From Locusta migratoria (Eukaryota > Arthropoda > Insecta > Orthoptera > Acrididae), in contig CM048750.1 of the NCBI GenBank assembly GCA_026315105.1, positions 108,221,297-108,285,296 on the forward strand: a stretch of DNA of 64,000 nt, given 5' to 3'. The translations under genes were made by a program, and so were the position numbers. The notes below the pieces were generated by a model. The model did no database searches. It saw nothing but the letters and a program-made list of their open reading frames with translations, and was not told the origin of the DNA. Positions 10,293-22,031 of the stretch are shown here, one piece after another. The stretch's first letter is position 1. Every line of letters starts with the position of its first letter.

Positions 10293-11800
10293 CTGCAAAA
10301 TAATTTTGTGTCATCGATTTGTAGGCATGTACTATGTAAATAACATTTACACATTTCATTTATATACTGTAGTAGAAGTGGTATTCAGAGGTTTTAACTG
10401 ATTTATGAGGTGTTCTTTTATATTTCCATCTACGAATTTTAATCAGCTATCTGTCAGTCCTCAGAAGACTAAGTTTACAATTTTTTTTTAAGAGAATATA
10501 TGGAAGTTAACAGAGAAGGCATGATTTTATTTATTATTTCTGTGTATTTTCTTTTGTAGGGAATATAGATAAATATTTTTATTGGAAATTTTAGAACGAT
10601 ATGTAGACGTAAAGTTTATATTTCATATGTTTTTTCCTTATTTAGTTTTTGATTCTTTTAGCATTATAGTACGATCTTTCACCAGTGGTAAGCTGCATTA
10701 TCCTTTGACCAAAGTTGAATTATCTATAAATTTATGAATTTTTTGTGTTTAAAATCGGTTTCATCGTTTAATAAATTATTTGCGTTGCTTGTTGCGTAAA
10801 TGCATACTTCAAATTCTTGTAGAATGTTCAGCTAGTGACTCTTCGGCAATACGTAGAAGAAATTATTGCCGAGTAGAAGTTATTTTTATGTAGAAGCATT
10901 TTAGAAGTATTTCAAGAACAAGAAATCACTGTACTCACTTAACGTTATCCAGTAAATCGCCACGTGGCTGTCTTGCCTGCAGCTACCCTTGTGTTTTATG
11001 TTGTCGCGACAGGGATATGGCACCCCCTACCCTCTAATTTAATAACTCCGCAAGGCGCCACACTTATCGCGGCTGGCGTCTTGCGCACTTTGCGTTGGGC
11101 CTCTTCCACCCTCACACGCCCCCATCTCCCGTTTCTAGCCGTCCCCGCTTAAACACAATTTTTGTCTTCTTAAACAACTTTCTTTGCGGGGAACTTTCTC
11201 AATCAAAAGTTGTGTTTTATGAGTGAGAATAGCAAAGTGGAATGGCGATATAGGAGGGAGGAGGGGAGAAGGTCAGTGAGAGACAGGGGAGGAAAAAAAA
11301 TGAAGGGGTGGAAGTGGCTCTCGGGTGCGCCCTGGGTGTCGCTCATTAAGGATCTGTCACTGGCAGAGGGAATTGCTCTGCGCCCCGCTCTTTCCGTCGC
11401 TGAGTTTTATGACGACTGTGCTTCGTTTTCCGCTCCAGAGAGCTCAAAATTTATAGCAGGGTATAATGTAATGTAATTATGTAGAGCTGGGGCACTAATT
11501 AAGACACTGCGACCAGTAGTAGTCTAATGATGTCCTCCAACGTAACTGTTGCATCGTTTTTCCTAAGGGTGACGTTTGCCGATGGCTGTTATTTTCAAGA
11601 AAGTGCACCCCGTGTGTGGGGGCATACTAATAACCATAAAACAGATTATTGAAAGCAGAGAGAAACACACTTACAACAGGACTGCCAACCTGTCGTTCGA
11701 AGACCACAAGTGTTTCGTAAGGGCTAAAACGTCATCAGCAAAAGATATTATTTTTCGAACTAGTATACTTGTTAATTTGGTAATTCCTTCTCACTTGGTC
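10293..11800. other. AT-rich then GC-richer DNA without a gene
   Basis: 10293-10930 is AT-rich and featureless. 10960-11450 has higher GC, TATA-free, with GGCGCCAC and CTTATCGCGG patches. Its frames of 62-88 codons have no recognisable domain. It could be unique sequence near a gene, but nothing proves it. Confidence 0.35.
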
Positions 11801-11810
11801 AGTTAATTAT

Positions 11811-11984
11811 CTTTCGCGGGCAAGCGCTTCGCCACTGAGCTATCCCGACACGACTCGTGGCTCCGTCCCACAACTTCAATTCTGTCAGTAAATTGGAGGC
11901 GAGGTATTGGCAGAATTGAAGTTGTGGGACGGTGCCATGAGTCGTGTCGGGATAGCTCAGTGGTACAGCGATTGCCCGAGAAAG
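11811..11984. repeat. Inverted pair of tRNA-like heads
   Basis: 11811-11890 (minus) and 11909-11984 (plus) are near-identical inverted copies. They share CTTCAATTCTG, CCGTCCCACAACTTCAATTC and GAGCTATCCCGACACGACTC. Each contains the 5' half of the tRNA-like unit GTCGGGATAGCTCAGTGG. Only the plus-strand copy continues into a full T arm and SINE tail. Confidence 0.8.
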
Positions 11985-12070
11985 GCAAAGGTCCCAGGTT
12001 CGAGTCCCGGTTCCGGCACACAATTTTAATCTGCCAGGAAGTTTCATAGCAGCCCACATTACGCTGCAGA
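11942..12070 (+). mobile_element. tRNA-headed SINE (GATAGCTCAG family)
   Basis: The head has box A GATAGCTCAGTGGTACAGCG and box B AGGTTCGAGTCCC. The tail is ACACAATTTTAATCTGCCAG, then GGAAGTTTCATAGCAG and a GCTGCAGAGTGAAA stretch. A broken copy of the same family occurs at 49689-49710 plus 50549-50630. Confidence 0.8.
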
Positions 12071-12074
12071 GTGA

Positions 12075-12291
12075 AAAGCGTATGGCTTTCTTGGCGGGGA
12101 GACCCCTTGCGGGATTGTTCGGCCGCCTGAGTGTAAGTCTTCCTATTTGACGCCACGTGGGCGACTTACGTGCCAATGATGATGAGATGATGATGATTAG
12201 GACAACACACAACACCCAGTCCCCTGCCGGGAATCGAACCCGGGCATCATGCATGGTAGTCAGCGACGCTACCACTGAGCTATGAAGCGGA
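12075..12291 (-). mobile_element. tRNA-headed SINE (ATAGCTCAGTGGTAGCG family)
   Basis: Minus strand: TTCATAGCTCAGTGGTAGCG as box A, CGGGTTCGATTCCCG as T arm with box B, then CAGGGGACTGGGTGTTGTG, a (CAT)n-like stretch and CGTGGCGTCAAATAGGAAGA. It lies tail-to-tail with the SINE ending near 12070. Plus-strand and minus-strand frames over it are shadows. Confidence 0.78.
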
Positions 12292-14829
12292 CAGTTACAT
12301 TGGAATACTTATGTGATTCTATGTACTTTGATATCTGCAACGTGTTAATTTATGTGTATTTTACAACGGGGTAACGTTGTTTAAAATCTTATACAGTTAC
12401 AGTTATGTAGCTTATATGTTAAAGAAAACGCAACATAAAAAGCCCCTGTATCAGAATGCAAAGTTGGGTCAGCAACAATCCAAGTTTAAAAATATTGAAC
12501 GAACGAACTTTTAAATTTTTATAGCGGTCCAAGTTTATCAGATATTCATTAGACATATACCAGCTGACTTCCCAGAAGTTAGTTAAAAATTGTTCCAAAT
12601 CAATACAACACGGTTCCAAAATTTCAACATTGTGAAGAACTTTCTGACATTTGAGATTTTGAACAGACGAACATTTACATAATTTCTTACTTGTGTAGAA
12701 AATGTAGATTTGCAAACAGGCCGGAAATCTACCATAGTTCCTAGCCGAATAATTAGAAATTCTGTAACAGCGTGACATTGGGCTAAGAGTATTTTTTATA
12801 AACCTTTTTTTTTTCAATATGCATCTTAGATGTGGTTATATAAATTTTATAATGTGGAAACGTTGTTATAAAACCTACAAAAAGTTAAATGCATATACAA
12901 TGAATAAGTAGGTATATAAATCGTCTCTTGTATCGTAACGAAACTTGGCTTAAGAATTTCAAAGCAATGCCTAAAATTTTTCTGAGATGAACGAAGAACG
13001 AATTTGAACAAAATAACATTTACATGTTTGTTTATACGAAAGTGGTAATTATTCGTTTTTTCAATATGGCATTAAAGTTTATAGATTTTTTCAACATGTA
13101 TCTTTTAAAGAAAGAAATGTTTTCTATGTATCATAAATATTGCAATTTTGTTAACTTCAGTTAAAGAATGTCTATTGTTTTTGTCGGATGTACTTTTATA
13201 AGTTTCATTTTTTTAACAGTTGCAGAAAATTTTCCTATTCTTATAAGCGAAAATTATACAGACCAAATCATATTATCCACACAGCTTGTCATTAAATAAT
13301 AATTTAATTAAATATAAGCTAAATTGTTAAACAACATTACATGGAACATGCCAGGAGGTAGGTAAGCTATATTAATTCCAACATTAAGAGGTACACTTCA
13401 CAATGTGTACAATACTAGTAGAAAGGAACTTTTAGTAGACAAGTTGTTTCATGGTGTTAGACAAATAGTCTTTCAGGAAATCTGTGATAATATTGATAAT
13501 AATGATTATACTGTTATCTTTCTCAGGAGTTAAATCAAAAATTTCCACCAAAACGGGAATGAAGTTTTATGAGAAGACCAAAGTATACTCATTAAATGAA
13601 TGACGAAGACGGGGACAAAGAACAAAAAGAAACAAATATACATAAATCTTAATGCTTTTAATGAGGTCTGTGGATTGGCCTTTCATGTGTACCACGTATA
13701 TTTGTCCAAAAGATTATGCAGCCACTCAACTCATCAGTTATAAAATGTGAATTTTTTCTGTCATGCATTAAGTGAATCTGTTGGTTATTCCACAGCGCAA
13801 TTACTGACCATTCAGCTAGTAACATTTCCTGTTAAGTCATCCACTATGTTCCGTAGAAAGGAAGGACCAACTACTTCATATGGACTGATACCACGACATA
13901 CCGTCACCTTCGTAAGCTCTGTGTATTTGAAAACATTCGTGTTGGTTTTCGAGTATCTAATATAGGCAGTTATGTCTCTTACAAATCCTCCAAATTGGAA
14001 AACTGCCTCATTAGTCAACAAATTATGCTAAGCTAGTACAGTATCGTGGAAGGAAAAGAAATAAAAGAATAAATAAAGCACCTGTAAGTTTAATTGAACA
14101 ACATATAGTGATCCATATACATCTGGAAAGTGAATGGTGGAATTGTGATTTATGACATTATTTTCGGTCCTGTTGGTTTTGAAACGCTGAAAAAGGGCGG
14201 AACGAATTGAACGTTGATGTGACAGTCGGTTTACAACTCTCGCTTTACTTGATTTATGGACGCGAGAAGCAAACTGCGGATTGGATGTGTGTATAATTGA
14301 AACGAGATTGAAGTTACGGTACGACCGTTATGCACTTGATCACGGTCGTTTTATCAGCGGTACGGCGCCAATGTTGTCTTTGATTGATCACTGTGCACGA
14401 AACGAATTGCGATGGAACTTATTCGTGAAAGTTGTTGTTATTCTCACACCATATAACCACATTGATTATAATATAACAATTGCTCGAATGTTTCGAAACA
14501 TGGAAGCCAATTATAAAATTATTAAAATTAAGAGGGCTTAATATTTCAAATAGATGGTTACGGAATTTAGAAAGGAATCATATTGTTTTTCAATTAAAAA
14601 AGTAACAGATGCACTAATGATGTCCAGTCATAAATGAAAAAGTTTTGCGATATTTAAAAAAAAATATTTGACACCATACGACAAACAGAATTTTTTATTA
14701 TTAATGTAATATTGTGGTCCTTGGCACAACAGAACAAGATATTAAGAACCCGATATGATCAAACTCAATTGAATCATACGATACCAGTAACTTAATACTT
14801 AATTTTATCTTGTGAAACACGGTTTTACA
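12292..14829. other. AT-rich desert
   Basis: Low-complexity AT-rich sequence. Frames of 60-132 codons on both strands (12419-12817, 13747-14021, 14281-14541) show no domain and biased lysine/isoleucine/phenylalanine content expected from base composition. No repeat end was recognised. Confidence 0.45.
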
Positions 14830-14831
14830 GT

Positions 14832-15023
14832 TACAGAGTTATAAGCTTATGGGACTTAACTGCGTGGTCATCAGTCCCTAAACGTACAAGCTACTTATAA
14901 AGTAACCTTTACGAAAGACAACACAATCATCCATGCCCGAGGGAGGATTCGAACCTCCGACGGGGAACAGCCTCGTGCATCGGAGCATAGCACCTCAATG
15001 CGCTCGGCCACACCGCCGAGGCC
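14832..15023 (-). mobile_element. SINE-L copy 4, divergent head
   Basis: Body AGCTTATGGGACTTAACTGC... and box B GATTCGAACCTCC are clear. The head differs from the main type and reads GCCTCGGCGGTGTGGCCGAG on the minus strand, so it belongs to a second subfamily. No clear target duplication. Confidence 0.8.
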
Positions 15024-16040
15024 TGTAAACTTGTCATCTTGGATGTTTTGTGATCTGGTATGTTACGTAAAAGATGTAGAAGGCTAGTAGTTCACTAAAA
15101 CACTTTATATGGATGAATAACGATTTCATCACCCATTTGACATAAATTGACCATATTTGGGTGTATTTGAACAATGTGTTATTTTTCAGAAAGCAGCACA
15201 GAATCCAACATAGATGTTTTCATGTATTATTAAAACCATTTAACATATCCTTTTCACTTTAAGATGTCCTTTGTTAGTATATAAATGTAACTGTCGTTGT
15301 CATTCTATTTAAATGGTTCTAAAGGTAATATTTGTTAATTCCATGTCAAAATATAAACCGAAGATAAAATTTACGATTTTACTATTTCTATAAAACCAGA
15401 TTCCACCTACCCTCTTGGTCAGATGATGTATGGACGAGGTTCTAGGAGCATGTATTGTTTGCAAACATAGTGTCCAAAGAATGAGGTCGCAGAGACTATG
15501 TACTAGCTAATAAGGCGGAATATTTTGAAGCGTTGTTCGTTTTGTGAGTTTATTTTTTAAAGTGAATAAAGGTACATTTCGTGGCTATTATTGAATTTCA
15601 TTTGTCTGCTTCAAATTTGGCCCTCTGCCTTTATGGGAATCATATTAAAGGCAAGGAGACCAACTGAACATAGAATTATTAATCGATGTACTTCAGAGAC
15701 GTGGTGTATTTCGCTACCAAATGTACTCAATGTGCCATCTTTCCCGTATTATGACACAAACAAGCACAGAATTCGTCGGTCTAAAATGTTATGGGTAGCT
15801 GTGATACTAAATTGGGCCGTCATACATTATTTTATTCCTTTCTATTAAATTGTAGAGCACTTTAATTTGATTACTTAAACAATTTTGTAACCTATATTAA
15901 CGAATTTAGTTTTTATATCGTAGTCAAACCTAAGCCGTAGCAGATGATCAGTATGAGATGAGCAAGACAGAACTTTTAGTCGTCAGCATTCCTGCTATTA
16001 CTGAAAGTGAGTGAGTATAACGAATAGAAACGTACCGTAA
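15024..16040. other. No recognised feature
   Basis: AT-rich. An 85-codon frame at 15591-15848 has no recognisable motif. Confidence 0.4.
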
Positions 16041-16309
16041 TATTTAATCTATCCAAGGAAATTTCAGCATTGGACGTAAATTAACACGTATTCGTTATTG
16101 CAAATCGATTTCGACTATGGAATAGTAATGATTTCACACTCTGGAACATCTTGTTATGCCTCGCATCTTGACATATAACATCTGACATGTCACTTCGATT
16201 GTGCATGTTGCACTAAGGATGACTACTCCATAGTCGAAATCGATGTGCAATAACAAATACATGTTAATTTACCACCAATGCTGAAATTTCTTTGGACAGT
16301 TATCATTTT
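16041..16309. repeat. Foldback element with hammerhead-like arms
   Basis: Arms 16041-16126 and 16226-16309 are inverted copies (AAATTTCAGCATTGG, AATCGATTTCGACTATGGA). Each arm contains a GAAATCGAT block preceded by a hairpin. On the plus strand at 16208-16250 the pieces are TTGCA, CTAAGGA, GACTA/TAGTC stem, GAAA, ATCGAT, then TGCAA pairing with TTGCA. Confidence 0.75.
16208..16250 (+). ncRNA. Hammerhead-like motif
   Basis: Stem I TTGCA/TGCAA has 5 bp and stem II GACTA/TAGTC has 5 bp. The box is CTAAGGA rather than CTGANGA and position 17 is G, which is not a permitted cleavage base. The architecture is therefore kept while two catalytic positions are lost. Confidence 0.35.
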
Positions 16310-16770
16310 ATGGTCGTGGTGCCCACTACCCCTGATGGAGTCTTCATTTCGTAATATTTTTATCTAGTTATACCCATGACTGAGCTAATTATAATAATGC
16401 ACAATTGCTTCGTATTTCTCGGAATTTTGCTCGCCACTCACAGTGCCACGCACCGCAAACAAAATATCCAATCACCCCCTGTACGGTGCGACACCCAACG
16501 CCAATAACATGTATAAAAGCTATTGATGTGCAATGAAAGGATTTGCCTGGAAACTCAAATATTCGGACACACATCCATTTTTATACAGGGTGGTCGGAAA
16601 TTCGAGTTACAAATTTCTAGGACTTGTAGATGGTAGCGAGTACATAACATTTTGAATTGGAACTCATGTCCGGAAACGTATCGTTTCCGTTCTACGACAG
16701 TTTCAATTCAGATGTGTAACTCGTCAACGTCTGCTTTTGGCCTCTGTACAAGACACTGAAGAGATACCAC

Positions 16771-16970
16771 TTTCAAATGTTCAAATGTTTGTATAGCTTA
16801 TGGGACTTAACTACGGGGTCATGTCCCTAAACTTACAAACAACTTATGAACTAACTAATTCTAAGGACGGCACAAATATCTATGCCCGAGGGGGGATTCG
16901 AACCAACGACCGTAGTAGCCATGCCGACCATGACTGGAGCGCCTCAGTCCCCTCGGCCACCGCGGCCGGC
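16771..16970 (-). mobile_element. SINE-L copy 5
   Basis: Perfect 10-bp duplication GAGATACCAC at 16761-16770 and 16971-16980. It is inserted in the mariner-superfamily remnant. Confidence 0.94.
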
Positions 16971-17092
16971 GAGATACCACGTGGGATGGACAGAGTGTAC
17001 CAGAACATAATTCGGAGGTACAATGTGTGTAGCGACGTTGGTGCTCGCCACATCGAGCCGCTGTTGTAATGTGCCGTAGATGCTGGGTTCTT

Positions 17093-17291
17093 CAAAAATT
17101 CAAATGTTTGTTAAGCTTATGGGACTTAACTACGGGGTCATCAGTCCTTAAACTTACAAACTACTTACGAACTACCTTATACTATGGACGTCACAAATAT
17201 CCATGCCCGAGGGGGGATTCGAACCCCCGACCATAGTGGCCGTACAGACCGTGACTGGAGCGCCTCAGTCCCCGCGGCCACCGCGGCCGGC
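17093..17291 (-). mobile_element. SINE-L copy 6
   Basis: Perfect 11-bp duplication GCTGGGTTCTT at 17082-17092 and 17292-17302. It has the same orientation as copy 5 and lies 122 bp away, in the 3' flank of the same transposase remnant. Confidence 0.94.
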
Positions 17292-17589
17292 GCTGGGTTC
17301 TTGTTGTTGTCGACTAATGTAAAGCATAAGGTGTAAATTGTAATGAAAATGCGTAAGAAATAAGTGAACGATTCGGTCTTCTTTTGAAATTGATTGCAAC
17401 AATTGTACTGAGTCATGCCTAATTAGACTCCTGAAGTAGGAGTGGATAAGATAATCATCTGAATAGGAGCCGTCGTGGAACTGAAAAGACAGATTTCCGG
17501 ACATGGGTTCCTATTCTAAATGTTATCTACTCACCACTCTCTACATGTCCTAGAAGGTTGTAACGGGGACTTTCGACAATCCTGTATGT

Positions 17590-17930
17590 GTAATTGACAT
17601 GTAGCTGAGGAATGTCATAATTTTCTTTTCCTGTGGAACAGACACAAGTAAATGACATATTATTAGTTCTGAGTAAAAGCACTGGACCATTTCTACATGG
17701 CATTACCCAAATTGCTTGTGAATTATTCCCACTCTCTGCACTGCGGAACGCGAGAAATAACTTTCCAAATTATTTACCACAGAAGAAAGATTCCTCCCCT
17801 CCCCTACACTGTGTGCCCACGTTCCATTTCCGAAAAAAATCAGCGAGTAGAAGAGACAGTTCTCTCAGCCGAATCGGAGGGGGCTTTACACAGGCCATCT
17901 CCGATGCGGTGGCAGGTCCCCGCTGATGAG
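17590..17930. other. No recognised feature
   Basis: Transition from repeat DNA to a CpG-rich island. The frames here are short and overlap. Confidence 0.4.
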
Positions 17931-18480
17931 GGAGGTTGTTAGCGTAATTTGCCGCCGGAGGTGCGCTCTAGCGGCGGTCCGCCGCACCACACCCCGTCCC
18001 CCAGTGTGGCACTCGCGGGCGGTGGAGCACCGTTTTGTCAACGTCTAATTTATTCAGAAGATTCGTTCCGACAGGCGCAGGGCCCCCACTCGGCAGCCGT
18101 ATTCCCCAAACTCCACCCCGGGACGAACCCCGACCACACGACTCACGGGCGTGAATGAAATGCGAATGGCTGAATTACGAATTCTTTGGCAGGCGCCCTC
18201 CGCCCGCCGCCATCTCCCACTTTTTCCGGGAGACGTGAATTGTAATGGTTCCTGGCTGCGCCGATGGGGAGGGGGTGAGGTGGATAAGGGGTGGCAGGGA
18301 GACGGGGCACCGCTCTCTCCGCCAGCCATAAATCCATAGTCGACCCGCTCAGCCGTAACGAGCCGATTCTAACGCCGCAGTCGGTAGCGCGCGGTTGCCT
18401 ACAGGGCCAGGGGCTTTAGCTCACGTATAAAATAGACATTCCGCTCGCCGCAGGTTACAGCCGTGTGCCAGCGACACTCA
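17930..18480 (+). promoter_or_regulatory. CpG-rich island with TATA-like box
   Basis: GC and CpG content rise sharply against the AT-rich surroundings (GCCGCCGGAGGTGCGCTC near 17951, many CG dinucleotides). At 18425-18434 GTATAAAATA resembles a TATA box, with GTTACAGCC about 25-30 bp downstream as a possible start region. Overlapping 60-90 codon frames on both strands are compositional. This could be the promoter of a host gene whose exons lie outside the window or cannot be recognised here. Confidence 0.35.
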
Positions 18481-18827
18481 CAAAACGGCCATTCTGTCGT
18501 TTACCGCCCAACACACCAGTGAAATACACATCTTGTGCTTTAAGTTATTATTTCTGACCAGAATATAGCCACGGCCTAGGCCGCTCATGTGGGGTTTCCA
18601 GTCAATGAAGAAACTGAAAGTAAACGATGGATCTTGGCGATTGGCCTCAGTGCTACCCAGCAAATCCGTTATTCATGCCGGTCAGCACGTGACAATAGGC
18701 TTAGAAATCATGGAAATTATGTTCCGAATTTTCTTGAAAATCACAAGGAGACCACATGAGTAATAGGATTTTAGAATTTCTTTATATTTACGGTACGTGA
18801 AGTTCAGAACTTAAATAACAATAAGCC

Positions 18828-19575
18828 AAAGCAATTCGACGCAACAGGCAAAGGTTGTCGAAAAACTCGACTTTGAAGTTTTGCAAAATGCTCGTAAGTA
18901 TCAATAATTAAAACATTTGTAGCATCTGTCTGTGTATCTCGGTTAGTAGCGTTCTGGCCTCTCATCCGTCTAGTCGGTGGTTCTAATCCCACTGTGACAT
19001 ATTGTTTTCGTTTAGTTATATTAAACGTTTCGGGATCTCTAATCTCACGTATTGTGTTAGTTTTCGTTTATGAGTTTGTAGACGAGCTGAAAAACTTATC
19101 GTCACGTTCAACGATGGTTGAGTAGGTTAGCTGCTTAGAGAGCCATTAGTAGTTATGGAGATGACTTTCCAAAAACAGTGTCAAAGCTCTTCACAAACTA
19201 AGCAATCAAAGCTTACCATGATCAAATAATAGTGAAACAATGGTATAAAAATTAACTCATGTTTTTTTATTGAAATTGTCATTATTAACAACATTCTATA
19301 AATATAGAAAATCACAAATGAACAAAAATAAGTGCACATTTAGTAAAAATTACTATTATATATTACAATTGGGTAACTATTCGAACACAACGAAAAAAGG
19401 AATCTGGTAGACCGGATTCGAACCACCGACCCTAGTGTTTTAAGACCTGAATGATATCACATGAGCTACACCAACTGATGATACAATTAATTACTGGTAA
19501 TTAGTACGCTTATTTGCAAAACTTCAAAGTCGATTTTCTCGAGAATTTTTTAAAGTTGCGTTGAATGGCTTTCTA
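18828..19575. repeat. Inverted pair of tRNA-like units
   Basis: 18828-18892 and 19512-19575 are inverted copies (GACTTTGAAGTTTTGCAAA, TTCRACGCAAC). Just inside each is a tRNA-like unit pointing inward. Plus strand 18925-18995 has TCTCGGTTAGTAGCGTTCTG and GGTGGTTCTAATCCCACTG. Minus strand 19485-19403 has GTTGGTGTAGCTCATGTGAT and GTCGGTGGTTCGAATCCGGT. The roughly 400 bp between them is AT-rich. Confidence 0.7.
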
Positions 19576-19870
19576 CATCTACATTTACATGCATACTCCG
19601 CAATCTACTGTAAAGTACGTGGCGGAGCATAGAATGTACCACTACTAGGCATTTCCTTTCCTATTCCACACCCAAATGGAACGAGGAAAAAAAGAATGCC
19701 TATATGCCTCCGTACGAGCCCTAATCTCTCTTGTCTTTGTGATCACTACGCGAAATGTAAGTAGCCGTTAGGAAGATCATACTACACTCAGCTTCAAATT
19801 CCGGCCCTCTAAATTTCCTCTTGGCTGATTGTCATTTGAGTTCTGAACTTCAGGTGCCATAAAGATCAAA
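19574..19870 (-). mobile_element. LINE 3' end
   Basis: Starts with TCTACATCTACATTTACATG (the element's 3' terminal repeat seen in reverse), then ATACTCCGCAAT...GTGGCGGAG and CTATTCCA. This layout matches the 3' end at 46540-46700, and the sequence is 5'-truncated near 19870. Confidence 0.75.
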
Positions 19871-21983
19871 AAATTATAAAATCCGCTACCCATGTGGTTT
19901 CCTTTTCAGTGATTTCATTATGGTTTACCAGGAAACAATAAAGTCGATAAGTTGTACTCCATATTACACAAAAGCATGCGTTTAACGTAGCTTATTATTC
20001 GTCACATCTTATGTCGTCAACTATTTGTCGTATAGTTATTAAATCTCGCAGTTTCAGTCACTCACACACCAGGTGTCTTACGTAAGACCGTGTTTTATAT
20101 TTCCCGCAAACTTCACTGAAGACGTAGGGTTTTCTCATCGCTGCTGTCCACAGGGGAAGGCGACATACAAGCGAACCACAACTACCCTTTTCCGTCTCCT
20201 TCGTCCGTTGTTCTTCTGGTTACACACTGATTAGATCCCCTGGACGTCTATTCGTAGTTAGAGACAAGTTTTCCAGTCATACAACTGCTGTGTACTGGCC
20301 TTGCTATCTTCTGCATAGCTAATATTCTTCAAAAATTCTGATGCTACGTGATTGGTGAGTCTTTTAGTCTGTACGTAACTTGAACAGTCGTCTGGTTACC
20401 GTTTTCTCTATGATTATACTAATTTTGTTGAAATGTTATGAGTGTCTTCTGCCTTATTTGACTTCAACTATTGAGGTTAATTGTTTTTATTTTGACTCTA
20501 ATACTGTATCCCTAATGTCTTCCACACCAAGCCCAATTTCATCCTTCATTACGTTGCAAGGAGTCAATTGGACCCGCTTCCAACTTTTATTTATTTAATT
20601 ACTGAACTTCAGTTATCGTGTTGGCGGTTTGTTATCCTACCAAATTTCGGTTCATGTTTTGTCTCTTGTCTCTGCCTAGGGTGAAGGAAACTAAAAGCGT
20701 AATTTTGTTAATTGTTTAGTGTTCTTAAGTGATACGGTTCGCTCCCTAATCTCTCCTAGGGACAGAGTCAGTCAAGAGTTGTAGTTCCCTGGATTCAAAT
20801 TCCCTCCAGTAGTCGTCAGAGAGACTCCGTCCTACGCATGTTCCCCTACCAACTTAACAGTATAGTTGTTGGGCAGGTCAGAGACGAGGGATGGCGGTCG
20901 CTACCGCAAAATTCTTCTACCTCAGGGGCTGGTAACTTCCCCCTGCACGCTTCCTAGCCGGCCGCAGGCCTTCGCTGTTTTGAAACCGGCACACTGTCGT
21001 CGGTGATCTGGTGAGTAGACACAATACGCGCTGCGCTTCAGCATTAGTTTGCACAAATCGCCTTTTTTGCTGAGATTTTAAATTTAGGCACGAGTCACCT
21101 ACGTTTAATGTACGCATGGGTCAACTGTAGGCCAATATCGCGAACGCGTGGCGAATGCTACTCTAATCAATGCATTACTTCCCGGCTAAGGCACGTTTCT
21201 GACCCGCTCAATGTTAATTCCAGTTCATATCCTATATTTTGATTTTAGTCCCAGTATGTACTAATGATTTGTGTTTGTAGTACCTTTTGAGTCTCCTCCA
21301 ACCCTCTTAAAGATGCGCATTGTGTCACGTACCTAGGGAGGTTGCGTATTTCAATGTAAAGCGAATGTAAAATTTATTTGAAAAATGACCTATTCCACCC
21401 AGAAATAAGAACCAACGAGTAGACGGGAAGCTTTCAACGTCATTCGTAATTTTTCCCCTTCATGGAGGGCTTCGTTGTAACATATCCTTCTATCCGCTCT
21501 CTCGTCTGTATTAACAGTGCAGTTACCACTTCATCGCCATTAACCGCGTGCTACAGTAGCCGTTTGTTTCCGCCGTTTGTAACTGCTCGCAGTACAGTGC
21601 GCCAGCTGTAATAATACTGAATCTGGCCAGACTTAAAATTGCAGTTTAACTCAGTATAAGCGTAAACAGAATTAAACTGAGACTTATTCTATGATAGAAA
21701 GGCATACTTTGGCGTTAGGAATTTACCGCGAGTGAGCAAATTACTTCTCGTAGTTTGAAACAAAAGAACACTGAATTATTGTCATCAATCCACGTTCAGC
21801 ATCTAACAGTTATACTGATTCATCTTACCTTTAAAATACACTAATTCTGATCAGACCAACAAGCCGTTGGAATGACGATACCAGGAACAGACAGCGAAAG
21901 ATGCCGAGGAAATTATGTATGCAACACATACAACCATTTATGCTTTCATAACATATTCGCAATTAAACACCAATATAGAGACC

Positions 21984-21985
<2 letters not shown>
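19871..21985. other. No recognised gene or repeat end
   Basis: Mixed-composition DNA. A 72-codon frame at 20380-20598 and a 66-codon minus frame at 20917-21117 have no domain. No tRNA-like box was found. Confidence 0.4.

Positions 21986-21986
<1 letters not shown>

Positions 21987-22027
<41 letters not shown>
21987..22027. repeat. Poly-T tract
   Basis: About 35 T after a (TC)n lead-in. It could be the A-tail of a minus-strand retroelement, but no element body is recognisable beside it. Confidence 0.7.

Positions 22028-22031
<4 letters not shown>

Larger units (their letters stand above)
16586..17584 (+). mobile_element. Mariner-superfamily element remnant with two SINEs inside
   Basis: Terminal inverted repeats run from CAGGGTGGTCGGAAATTCGA (left) to the inverse of CAGGATTGTCGAAAGTCC (right), and share TTCTAGGAC. 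TA flanks both ends (16584-16585, 17585-17586). Between them only the C-terminal end of a transposase remains, reading DRVYQNIIRRYNVC...HIEPLL and stopping at 17069. It is interrupted by a SINE at 16771-16970. Without the SINEs the element is about 580 bp, so it is internally deleted. Confidence 0.75.

Noticed and set aside
16800..17416. Frames reading AAVAEGTEALQSRS or GGIRTNDRSS
   Set aside because: These peptides are translations of SINE-L heads and recur at 1623, 29922, 32305, 33586, 54543 and 62747.
21987..22027. Poly-T as the tail of a specific minus-strand retroelement
   Set aside because: No recognisable element body or target duplication beside it.
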